From NCBI GenBank assembly GCA_046047495.1, contig JBJOHV010000031.1, forward strand, positions 1-20,052: a DNA stretch of 20,052 nt. Reading direction: 5' to 3'. The position numbers were made by a program, and so were the translations under genes. Shown here piece after piece: positions 1 through 6,831 of the stretch (its first letter is position 1; the number at the start of each line of letters is the position of its first letter). Source of the DNA: NORP240 sp046047495. Its GTDB lineage: Bacteria > Pseudomonadota > Gammaproteobacteria > Pseudomonadales > Pseudohongiellaceae. A model generated the notes under the pieces. The model had not been told where the DNA came from. It did not search any database and saw nothing but the letters and a program-made list of their open reading frames with translations.

Positions 1-337
1 TACAGACGGCAGACTGCCGGTGACCGTGGGCAAAATTCACCGTGCCGTCGATGGGATCGATGATCCAGCAGGATTGCTGGGGATCGAAGTCCCGGCTGTC
101 CGGTGCCAGTTCCTCGGAAATAATACGGTGGTCCGGGAATGCCGCCCGGATGGCTTCAGTGATGAGCTGGTCCGCCTTGATGTCGGCGCTGGTTACCAGT
201 TCCGAACCATGTTTGAAACTGCGCTCCAGCTCGCCATCGCGCTCGGCAACGATCAGGGCCCCGGCCCGACGGGCCAGGTCTCTGGCGAAAGCCAGCAAAC
301 CTGGATAGGTATCGGGGGGTGGACTTGAATGCGTCAT
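1..337 (-). CDS. Inositol monophosphatase family protein (3' part beyond window)
   Basis: The first 112 residues of a metal-dependent sugar/inositol phosphatase are visible; the gene runs off the left edge. The translation from the ATG at 337 contains ELVTSADIKAD (about residues 46-56), HRIISEE (70-76) and WIIDPIDGTVNFAHG (92-106). The last two hold the Glu and the DPxDGTxNF residues that bind Mg2+ in the IMPase/FBPase superfamily. Family members dephosphorylate inositol phosphates, 3'-phosphoadenosine phosphates or related sugar phosphates; the substrate cannot be decided from this fragment. It does not look like canonical SuhB at its N-terminus. It is divergent from dprE1, with 151 bp between the two starts. 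The family call is secure; the exact function is open. Confidence 0.88.
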   Translation of the reverse strand, partial: MTHSSPPPDTYPGLLAFARDLARRAGALIVAERDGELERSFKHGSELVTSADIKADQLITEAIRAAFPDHRIISEELAPDSRDFDPQQSCWIIDPIDGTVNFAHGHRQSAVC

Positions 338-488
338 GGCGGTTCCCTGGCTGGAGCGGAATTATAGCCCGGCAGCCTGACCCAGGCGAAGCAATGCGCA
401 GGCAAGATCAAGGGCAGGTGCCGACACCGACAGCTGGACAAGCGCCGGCGGTTCAACAACCATAGTCCGCTGGAACAGGAGTCGTAAT
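338..488. promoter_or_regulatory. Divergent intergenic region, IMPase / dprE1
   Basis: This 151-bp stretch separates the start of the minus-strand phosphatase from the start of plus-strand dprE1, so it should hold promoters for both directions. I see no convincing -35/-10 pair or clear operator. The only solid element is the dprE1 ribosome binding site at its right end. Confidence 0.4.
477..481 (+). promoter_or_regulatory. Ribosome binding site choosing the dprE1 GTG start
   Basis: AGGAG at 477-481 lies 7 nt before the GTG at 489. An ATG two bases upstream (487) is out of frame with the DprE1 reading frame, so the GTG is the sensible start. Confidence 0.6.
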
Positions 489-1835
489 GTGCAGATCCAC
501 GGTTGGGGACGCTTCCCCCGCACAACCGCCCGGGTATTGGAGCCCATCGATGCAGACCAGGCCCGCAAAGGCCTGCTGGCCGAGCCTGCCCGGGGCAGCC
601 TGATCGCCCGGGGTGCCGGTCGTAGTTACGGCGACAGCGCCCTGGCGGATACAGTGGTGGGCAGCCGCTACCTGGATTACTTCCGCGACTTCGATGCCAG
701 TGAGGGCTTGGTGAGCTGTGCTGCAGGCATCACCCTGGACAGCCTGCTGCGGTTTTGTGTGCCCCGCGGCTGGTTCCTGCCCGTGGTGCCCGGCACCCGT
801 TATGCCACGGTGGGCGGCGCCATCGCAGCCGATGTGCATGGCAAGAATCATCACCGCGACGGGTGCTTTTCCCAGTTTGTGGAATCCTTCGATCTGCTGC
901 TGGCATCGGGTGAGACCCGGCGCTGCAGCCCTGCCCTGCATCCGGAATTGTTCAGAGCCACCTGCGGCGGCATGGGGCTGACGGGCATCATCCTGGAGGC
1001 ACGCCTGCGTCTGCTGCCCATCGAAAGTGCCTTCCTGGAGCAACGTACCGTGGTGGCCGACAGCCTGGAAGCGGTATTCGATGCCTTCGACCGGCATCAT
1101 GACAGCCATTATTCGGTCGCCTGGCTGGACTGCATGGCCGGCGGAAGCGGCACCGGACGTTCCCTGTTGTTTCTCGGCCAACACAGCGGCGGGGTTGAGA
1201 AGGGAAAAGCCGCGCTGCGAACCCACCGGGATGCCCGCCTCGGCATTCCCTTCAGTACACCAGCCTGGCTGTTGAACCGGATCACCATCAGTGCATTCAA
1301 CGATCTCTATTTCAGGCTTGGCAAACGGGCCAAGTCCGCATCACGGGTCCATTATGGAGAGTTCTTCTTCCCCCTCGATGGCATCCGGCACTGGAACCGC
1401 CTGTACGGACCCCAGGGTTTTCTCCAGTACCAGTTCGTGGTGCCGGAGGCGGCCGCGCGGGAAGCCATCACGGTTGTTCTGGGCAGAATCCAGCGGCAGG
1501 GCCTGGGGTCGTTTCTCTCGGTGTTGAAGAAAATGAGCGCCGCCAACCACAACTACCTGTCCTTTCCCCTGGACGGTTACACTCTGGCCCTGGATTTCAA
1601 GCGGCAGGCCAAGCTGTTTCCGCTGTTGGACGAACTGGATGCCATCGTCACCGACCACGGCGGTCGTATTTACCTGGCCAAGGATGCCCGCATGAGCGCG
1701 ACAACATTCAAACGGGGCTATCCCCACTGGGAGGCATTCATGGCAATTCGACAACAGGTGGATCCCGAAGGCAGGTTCGGTTCCCTGCAGGCACATCGTC
1801 TCGGGCTGGTTCCGCCGAAGTCCAGCGCGCCATGA
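489..1835 (+). CDS. dprE1: DprE1-like FAD-dependent decaprenylphosphoryl-ribose 2'-oxidase
   Basis: A 448-residue flavoprotein of the VAO/FAD-linked oxidase fold. DprE1 oxidises the 2'-OH of polyprenylphosphoryl-beta-D-ribose to the 2'-keto intermediate, the first half of the epimerisation giving the D-arabinofuranose donor. RGAGRSYGDSAL (residues 41-52) and PGTRYATVGGAIAADVHGKN plus HH (101-122) match the FAD-binding segments of mycobacterial DprE1. FLQYQF (311-316) and YLAKDAR (395-401) match its substrate-site glutamines and lysine (Lys418 in M. tuberculosis; Lys398 here). The Cys387 position targeted by benzothiazinones is occupied by Ala367 in DGYTLALDF. Length is close to the mycobacterial enzyme. 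The gene starts with GTG behind AGGAG and its stop overlaps the dprE2 start by 4 bp (ATGA), implying translational coupling. No signal peptide is visible. The acceptor lipid here may differ from decaprenyl phosphate. Confidence 0.87.
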   Translation: MQIHGWGRFPRTTARVLEPIDADQARKGLLAEPARGSLIARGAGRSYGDSALADTVVGSRYLDYFRDFDASEGLVSCAAGITLDSLLRFCVPRGWFLPVVPGTRYATVGGAIAADVHGKNHHRDGCFSQFVESFDLLLASGETRRCSPALHPELFRATCGGMGLTGIILEARLRLLPIESAFLEQRTVVADSLEAVFDAFDRHHDSHYSVAWLDCMAGGSGTGRSLLFLGQHSGGVEKGKAALRTHRDARLGIPFSTPAWLLNRITISAFNDLYFRLGKRAKSASRVHYGEFFFPLDGIRHWNRLYGPQGFLQYQFVVPEAAAREAITVVLGRIQRQGLGSFLSVLKKMSAANHNYLSFPLDGYTLALDFKRQAKLFPLLDELDAIVTDHGGRIYLAKDARMSATTFKRGYPHWEAFMAIRQQVDPEGRFGSLQAHRLGLVPPKSSAP

Positions 1836-2590
1836 CCGAGATCAAGGCTGCTCCCCTGACTGTCCTGGTGTTCGGTGCCGGTTCCGCCATCGCCCGCGCC
1901 GCCTGTCGCCGCTACGCAGAACAGGGAGCCCGCCTGTTTCTGGTGGCACGCAATGCCGAGCACCTGCGCCTGCTGGCCGACGACCTGCAGGTCAGAGGGG
2001 CCGCCACTGTGACCACCGCCGTCCTGGACTTCAATCATCTCAATGACCATCCCGCGGTGGTGGAGCAGGCCTTCGCCGAGCTGGAGACCGTGGATGTGGC
2101 ACTCATTTGCCATGGCTCGCTGCCGGACCAGAGGGCCTGCGAGGCGGATTTCCAGTTGACCCTGCGGGAAATCAACACCAATGCCGTCAGCGTCATTTCC
2201 CTGTTGACCTTGTTGTCGGCAGCAATCACCAGGCAGGGACATGGCACGATTGCGGTCATCACTTCGGTGGCCGGGGATCGCGGCCGCCAGTCCAACTTTG
2301 TCTATGGCGCGGCCAAAGCCATGGTATCCACCTATCTGCAGGGTCTGCGGGGCCGCCTGCTGGCAAGCGGAATTCATGTGGTGGACATCCGTCCCGGCTT
2401 CGTGGACTCACCCATGACCGCCGCCTTCAAGAAAGGTCCGTTGTGGTCCAGCCCCGAGCGGGTTGCCGACATCATGGTCAGCGCCATTCGGCACAAACGT
2501 CATACGGTGTATGCTCCCCATTACTGGCGGATCATCATGTTCGCCGTGCGCCTGCTGCCGGAGTTCCTGTTCAAACGCATCCGACTGTGA
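1832..2590 (+). CDS. dprE2: DprE2-like SDR, decaprenylphosphoryl-2-keto-ribose reductase
   Basis: A 252-residue short-chain dehydrogenase. The DprE2 partner uses NAD(P)H to reduce the 2'-keto intermediate made by DprE1, yielding polyprenylphosphoryl-D-arabinofuranose. Seen directly: the Rossmann motif GAGSAIA (15-21), the catalytic Ser145 in AVITSVAGDRGR, and the YxxxK pair Tyr158/Lys162 in FVYGAAKA. The SVAGDRGRQSNFVYGAAKA stretch is characteristic of the DprE2 branch rather than of generic SDRs. The C-terminus has a hydrophobic, basic tail (about 232-252) that could associate with the membrane, fitting a lipid-linked substrate. The gene overlaps dprE1 by 4 bp, and the next gene follows after 28 bp. 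The assignment rests on sequence pattern plus tight coupling to dprE1. Confidence 0.86.
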   Translation: MTEIKAAPLTVLVFGAGSAIARAACRRYAEQGARLFLVARNAEHLRLLADDLQVRGAATVTTAVLDFNHLNDHPAVVEQAFAELETVDVALICHGSLPDQRACEADFQLTLREINTNAVSVISLLTLLSAAITRQGHGTIAVITSVAGDRGRQSNFVYGAAKAMVSTYLQGLRGRLLASGIHVVDIRPGFVDSPMTAAFKKGPLWSSPERVADIMVSAIRHKRHTVYAPHYWRIIMFAVRLLPEFLFKRIRL

Positions 2591-2618
2591 AACCGTGTCT
2601 GATCCGGAAGAGTCACCC

Positions 2619-4052
2619 ATGACCACTGGCAATATCCTCTTCGTCGACCTGGATGGCACCCTCATCAACAGTGACCTGCTGCTGGAGTCCCTGCTGACCC
2701 TGATCGGTCGCAACCCGCTTTACCTGCTGGCAATTCCGGTATGGCTGCTGCGTGGCAAGGCGCATCTGAAGCGGGAGATCGCCAGGCGGGTGGCACTGCG
2801 GGTCGACCTGCTGCCCTATAACAAACCTTTTCTGGACTTCCTGCGGGAGGAAAAGACCCGGGGACGCAGACTGGTGCTGATCTCCGCCTCTGACGGCCGG
2901 CTGGTCAAACAGGTTGCCGACCACCTGGACCTGTTCGAAGCTGCCGTCGGCAGCGAACCAGCTCTCAATCTCAAAGGCCGCAGCAAACTGGCAGCCATCG
3001 AGTCCATGGCGGGATCATCACCCTTCGATTATGCCGGCAATGAGCGCGCAGACCTGGTGATCTGGGCCAGGGCCGCCAATGCCATCCTGGTCAACGCTTC
3101 CCCTGCTCTCCAGCACACCGCCAGGGCACGGGGCAATGTGGCGACCAGTTTTGATCCGCCGGCAGCCGGCAGTGGTGCCTGGCTGCAGGCATTACGGCTG
3201 CACCAATGGCTGAAGAACTCCCTGCTGTTCCTGCCTCTGATCCTGTCCCACCAGGTGCGCGACACCGAATTACTCCTGTTATGCACCACCGCCTTCCTCA
3301 GTTTCGGACTGTGCGCCTCCAGTGTCTATCTGCTCAATGATCTGCTGGATCTGGACGCCGATCGACAACACGGCAGCAAGCAGGTACGGCCCTTCGCCGC
3401 CGGCACCCTGTCGGCCGGCCAGGGCCTGCTGGCGGCGGCTGTCCTGCTGCTGTTGTCGGCACTGGTGGCCACCCGGCTGCCAGGCTCGTTCGCGATGGTG
3501 CTGGGTGCGTATTACTGCCTGACCCTGTTGTACAGCTTCTGGCTCAAGCAGGTGGTCATGATCGACGTGCTGGTGCTGGCAACACTCTATACCCTGAGAA
3601 TCATTGCCGGCGCCGCCGCTATCAGCGTGGTGCCCACCTTCTGGCTGCTGGCCTTCAGCATGTTTTTGTTCATGAGCCTGGCCATGGTGAAGCGTTATAC
3701 GGAACTGCTGGTGTTGCGCTCAACGTCAATCGCCCAGGCACCCGGACGAGGTTATGTGGCCGGAGACCTGGAAATCCTTTCCATGCTGGGGACTGCCAGC
3801 GGTTTCATGGCGGTGCTGGTATTCGCCCTTTACATCAACGCGGATGACACCCGGCAACTGTACGGCACGCCGGAAATCCTCTGGCTGATCTGTCCCCTGC
3901 TGCTTTACCAGATCAGCCGCTTCTGGCTGCTGGCCCATCGCGGTCAACTGCATGACGACCCGGTGGTTTTTGCCATTACGGACCGCCGCAGTCTGGCGGT
4001 GGTGACCCTGGCGGGGCTGCTGGTATGGGCCGCAGCCAGGTCCTGGTTTTGA
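2619..4052 (+). CDS. HAD phosphatase-UbiA prenyltransferase fusion (DPPR synthase-like)
   Basis: A 477-residue two-domain membrane protein. Residues 1 to about 180 form a HAD hydrolase: DLDGT (10-14, nucleophile Asp10), ISAS (88-91), KGRSK (119-123) and GNERAD (140-145). From about 190 onward is a polytopic UbiA domain with NDLLDLDAD (240-248, the NDxxDxxxD Mg2+/diphosphate motif) and a second acidic site at Asp316 before YTLRIIAGA. In mycobacteria the UbiA homologue Rv3806c transfers 5-phosphoribose from PRPP to decaprenyl phosphate and a separate phosphatase removes the 5-phosphate. The fused HAD domain is well placed to do the second step; that is inference. The ATG at 2619, behind GGAAGAG, starts right at the HAD domain; an in-frame ATG at 2463 would overlap dprE2 by 128 bp and encodes nothing HAD-like, so I reject it. 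Confidence 0.85.
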   Translation: MTTGNILFVDLDGTLINSDLLLESLLTLIGRNPLYLLAIPVWLLRGKAHLKREIARRVALRVDLLPYNKPFLDFLREEKTRGRRLVLISASDGRLVKQVADHLDLFEAAVGSEPALNLKGRSKLAAIESMAGSSPFDYAGNERADLVIWARAANAILVNASPALQHTARARGNVATSFDPPAAGSGAWLQALRLHQWLKNSLLFLPLILSHQVRDTELLLLCTTAFLSFGLCASSVYLLNDLLDLDADRQHGSKQVRPFAAGTLSAGQGLLAAAVLLLLSALVATRLPGSFAMVLGAYYCLTLLYSFWLKQVVMIDVLVLATLYTLRIIAGAAAISVVPTFWLLAFSMFLFMSLAMVKRYTELLVLRSTSIAQAPGRGYVAGDLEILSMLGTASGFMAVLVFALYINADDTRQLYGTPEILWLICPLLLYQISRFWLLAHRGQLHDDPVVFAITDRRSLAVVTLAGLLVWAAARSWF

Positions 4053-4194
4053 TGCCGGGTCGGTAAGCCACTGAGCAGAAATATTTTGCCCCTGCCATGG
4101 ACAATGAGTAACAGCAGTCCTATGATTCGCAGCGCCTGAACCACCCTTTTTCTGCGACACGTCTACGTCTCACTCAACTCTCAATATCGACTTC
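4053..4194. other. Intergenic region between HAD-UbiA and secF
   Basis: 142 bp without a convincing gene. It contains a short near-palindrome at 4075-4089 (GCAGAAATATTTTGC) with no T-tract, so it is not a clear terminator. The last 69 bases (4126-4194) are open in the secF frame but carry no ATG, GTG or TTG. No Shine-Dalgarno sequence precedes the secF ATG. Confidence 0.4.
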
Positions 4195-5115
4195 ATGGGC
4201 AAGCGCCGGATCGCCGCCATCGGCTCCGCTGTGCTGATCCTGATTTCCCTGATTTCCCTGCTGGTCAACTCCCTGCAATTCGGTCTGGATTTTACCTCCG
4301 GCATCGCCGTGCGCCTGACCTACTCCCGGTCTGTTACCACCACCTCCGTGCAGGAAACTCTGCGACAGAATGGCTTTCCCGGTGCCCAGGTGGTCAGCTT
4401 CGGTTCGGAACGGGACATTCGGGTGATCCTGCAGGTTAACGGTGAAGATGAACGCAGTCAGGCCCAGCAGGCATTGGAAACCGGTGAGGAACTGGCGATC
4501 CTGCTGAGCCGCCTGGATAACGCTGAAGTCACCCTGCAGGGCTCGGATTTCGTCAGCGCCAAGGCCGGCGCCGATCTGGCGGAAAAGAGCGGCCTGGGTC
4601 TGCTGGTGGCCCTGGGCCTGGTGATGGTCTATATCACCGTGCGCTTCCAGTTCAAATTCGCCGTGGGCGCCGTGGCGGCCCTGGCCCATGATGTCATCAT
4701 CACCATCGGCTGGTTCTCCCTGTTCAAAATCCCCTTCGAGCTTCCGGTGCTGGCGGCGCTGCTGGCGGTCATCGGCTACTCGCTGAATGACACCATCATC
4801 GTCATGGACCGCATCCGGGAAAACTTCCGCCGCTCCCGCAGCGGCAATCCGGTGCAGCTGGTCAACCTGTCGGTGAATCAGACCCTGAGCCGCACCCTGG
4901 TGACCTCCGGCACCACCTTGCTGGTGGTAGTGGTATTACTCCTGTTTGCCGGTGAAGCTGCCCGCGGCTTTGCCATCGCCCTCACGGTGGGCATCGGCGT
5001 GGGCACCTATTCTTCGATCTACATTGCCAGCGCTGTCACCCTGGCCATGAATGTGACCCGGGAAGACTTGGCCCTTCCCGTCAAGGAAGGCGCCGAGATT
5101 GAAGGTCGGCCCTGA
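4195..5115 (+). CDS. secF: Solitary SecF-like protein translocase subunit
   Basis: A 306-residue SecF homologue; SecD/SecF form a proton-driven inner-membrane complex that aids protein export through SecYEG. The first membrane segment lies at about 4-24, a periplasmic domain follows, and a cluster of helices begins near residue 138. Strong SecF signatures are VGAVAALAHDVIITIGW, VLAALLAVIGYSLNDTIIV, MDRIRENFR and SRTLVTSGTTLL. The periplasmic motif after helix 1 reads GLDFTSGIAVRL, where SecF usually has GLDFTGG followed by an acidic residue. Codons just upstream encode LNIDF, which would fit the usual SecF N-terminus before FMG, but no start codon exists there, so the protein appears clipped by several residues. 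No secD or yajC precedes it. It could be a diverged paralogue or a decaying copy, or simply relocated. Confidence 0.83.
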   Translation: MGKRRIAAIGSAVLILISLISLLVNSLQFGLDFTSGIAVRLTYSRSVTTTSVQETLRQNGFPGAQVVSFGSERDIRVILQVNGEDERSQAQQALETGEELAILLSRLDNAEVTLQGSDFVSAKAGADLAEKSGLGLLVALGLVMVYITVRFQFKFAVGAVAALAHDVIITIGWFSLFKIPFELPVLAALLAVIGYSLNDTIIVMDRIRENFRRSRSGNPVQLVNLSVNQTLSRTLVTSGTTLLVVVVLLLFAGEAARGFAIALTVGIGVGTYSSIYIASAVTLAMNVTREDLALPVKEGAEIEGRP

Positions 5116-5130
5116 CCGCCCATTCCCGTT

Positions 5131-6720
5131 TCACTGCACGTTGACGATTTCGATGGGCACTCGGGATTTCAGCTCGTAAAGATCGGTGCGGCGATCCTGC
5201 AGGGTCTTCACCGTACCCAGATCCCGCAGCATGGCCAGATCGTTCATATCCAGCTCCGCCACCACCACCGTCTCCGTGTTGGGGTCGGCCTCCGCCATCA
5301 CCCCGTCGGTGGGAAACGCCACGTCGCAGGGTGTGCATACTGCAGCCTGACCATAGTTCACCAGGAAGCTGCGCACCTGGGGCAGATTGCCCACACAACC
5401 CGCCAGCACCACGTAGATGCTGTTTTCCACGGCCCGGGCCTGGGCGCAGTGGCGCACCCGGTGGTAGCTCTTGCGTTCATCCGTGGCAAACGGCACGAAC
5501 AGCACGTCGATTCCCGCCAGCGCGATCAGGCGCACCAACTCGGGAAACTCCACGTCATAGCACACCAGAATGCCGATCCGCCCGAGCGGCGTGTCAAACA
5601 CCCGTACCTTGTCCCCGGGCTGGATTTCATACCAGCGGCGCTCCACCGAGGTGATGTGCATCTTGTCCTGGGTGTAGACATTGCCGGACGGGGAGAACAG
5701 ATGGGCCACGTTGCGGAACTCACCATCCACGGTCACCGGGTGGGAGCCACCGATGATGTAGATGCCGAATTCGCTGGCAAAGCGTTTGAACATGTCCAGA
5801 TAGCGGTCATGATACTTGGCGATCTCATGCACGGCCTGAATGGAATCGAGTTCGGGTGACAGGGTGCTGAACAACTGGGCGGTGAACAGCTCGGGAAACA
5901 GCAGGAAGTGGCAGTGGTATTCGTTGGCGGTGTCCACGAAGAACTCCACCTGCCGTTCCAGATCATCCCAGGACTTGATGGGTCGCAACTGGTACTGGGC
6001 CGCGCACACCCGGATCTTGCGCACCGGGCGGCGAATGGGCGCGCCGGCGATCAGGCGCCGTTCGGGGCTGAAGTCGGGATTGTCCATGCTGATGAAGGTG
6101 GCGTAGTTCATGCTTTCGCGGTCATTCAGGTAGGCGTAGTGCACGCTCAGCACGTCATAGCCCGCCTTCAGATGGGCTGACAGGGCCATGTCCTTCAGCT
6201 CGCCCTTTTTCACCTTCTCGATGTAGCGTTCAGCGGTCATTTTCTTGGCGTATTCGGCGTAGCCGGGTATTCGACCACCGGCCACCATGCGGCGCAGGTT
6301 GAATTTTTTCAGCAGGTTCTTGCGCCGCACGTACAGCTTGCCGGCGATGCCCGCACCCCGGTAGTCCGGATGCACCGCGATATCCGCGCCATACAGGGTG
6401 TCGCCGGAAGGGTCGTGGGTGCTGAAGGTGCCGGCTCCAGTGATTTCGTCGTAGGAATACCAGGGGGAATCATCGTCCAGGCGCACGATCAGTGACGCCG
6501 CATAACCCACCACCCTGCCGTTCAGTTCGGCAAGAAACTGACCATCCGGGAAGACGTCCAGCTGCATTTGCAGCTTGCGCAGATCAGCCAGACTTTCCCT
6601 GGCGATGTTGGGGTATGCCGCATTCTGGCAGGCCAGGATGGCAGGCAGATCGGCCTTTTTCCAGCGTCGGACTTTGACCTGTTGAGCGATCTGACTGGCT
6701 TGTTTGGCGGCGGAAGGCAT
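5131..6720 (-). CDS. GNAT acetyltransferase-nitrilase superfamily fusion protein
   Basis: A 529-residue cytoplasmic protein with two domains. Residues about 15-205 are a GNAT fold with the acetyl-CoA-binding stretch VHPDYRGAGIAGKLY (116-130). Residues about 234-525 are a carbon-nitrogen hydrolase with the Glu-Lys-Cys triad: Glu277 in FPELF, Lys353 in QDKMHI and Cys387 in VCYDVEFPE. The domain order and length match the YhcX-like group found in many bacteria; its members are amidase/nitrilase-like, with no substrate I can name. The ATG at 6720 has AGGA about 9 nt upstream. The gene converges on secF with a 15-bp gap and lies 111 bp downstream of the glucan synthase gene on the same strand, so cotranscription is possible but not shown. 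Confidence 0.88.
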   Translation of the reverse strand: MPSAAKQASQIAQQVKVRRWKKADLPAILACQNAAYPNIARESLADLRKLQMQLDVFPDGQFLAELNGRVVGYAASLIVRLDDDSPWYSYDEITGAGTFSTHDPSGDTLYGADIAVHPDYRGAGIAGKLYVRRKNLLKKFNLRRMVAGGRIPGYAEYAKKMTAERYIEKVKKGELKDMALSAHLKAGYDVLSVHYAYLNDRESMNYATFISMDNPDFSPERRLIAGAPIRRPVRKIRVCAAQYQLRPIKSWDDLERQVEFFVDTANEYHCHFLLFPELFTAQLFSTLSPELDSIQAVHEIAKYHDRYLDMFKRFASEFGIYIIGGSHPVTVDGEFRNVAHLFSPSGNVYTQDKMHITSVERRWYEIQPGDKVRVFDTPLGRIGILVCYDVEFPELVRLIALAGIDVLFVPFATDERKSYHRVRHCAQARAVENSIYVVLAGCVGNLPQVRSFLVNYGQAAVCTPCDVAFPTDGVMAEADPNTETVVVAELDMNDLAMLRDLGTVKTLQDRRTDLYELKSRVPIEIVNVQ

Positions 6721-6831
6721 GTCGCGGGTCCTTGTCTGTGATGAATGATGCGGGAAACCACAGCACTCTCACGCCGTGGCCTCCCAATTCTACACAGATT
6801 CCCGGGAAAGGCCTAAGGTGCCTGGTGTCAC

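Noticed and set aside
2463..2618. Upstream ATG extending the HAD-UbiA protein by 52 residues
   Set aside because: It lies in another frame inside dprE2, the added residues are Cys/Ser-rich and unlike any HAD N-terminus, and the ATG at 2619 has a good ribosome binding site.
4075..4089. Near-palindrome GCAGAAATATTTTGC as a terminator after the HAD-UbiA gene
   Set aside because: No loop, AT-only core and no T-tract; too weak to call.
3944..4144. Minus-strand 66-codon ORF with a hydrophobic start
   Set aside because: GTG start, no ribosome binding site, and most of it is antisense to the end of the UbiA domain; only the first part is hydrophobic, by chance.
5101..5131. Bidirectional terminator between secF and the nitrilase gene
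   Set aside because: Only GGTC/GACC can pair across a short loop and no T-tract is present on either strand.
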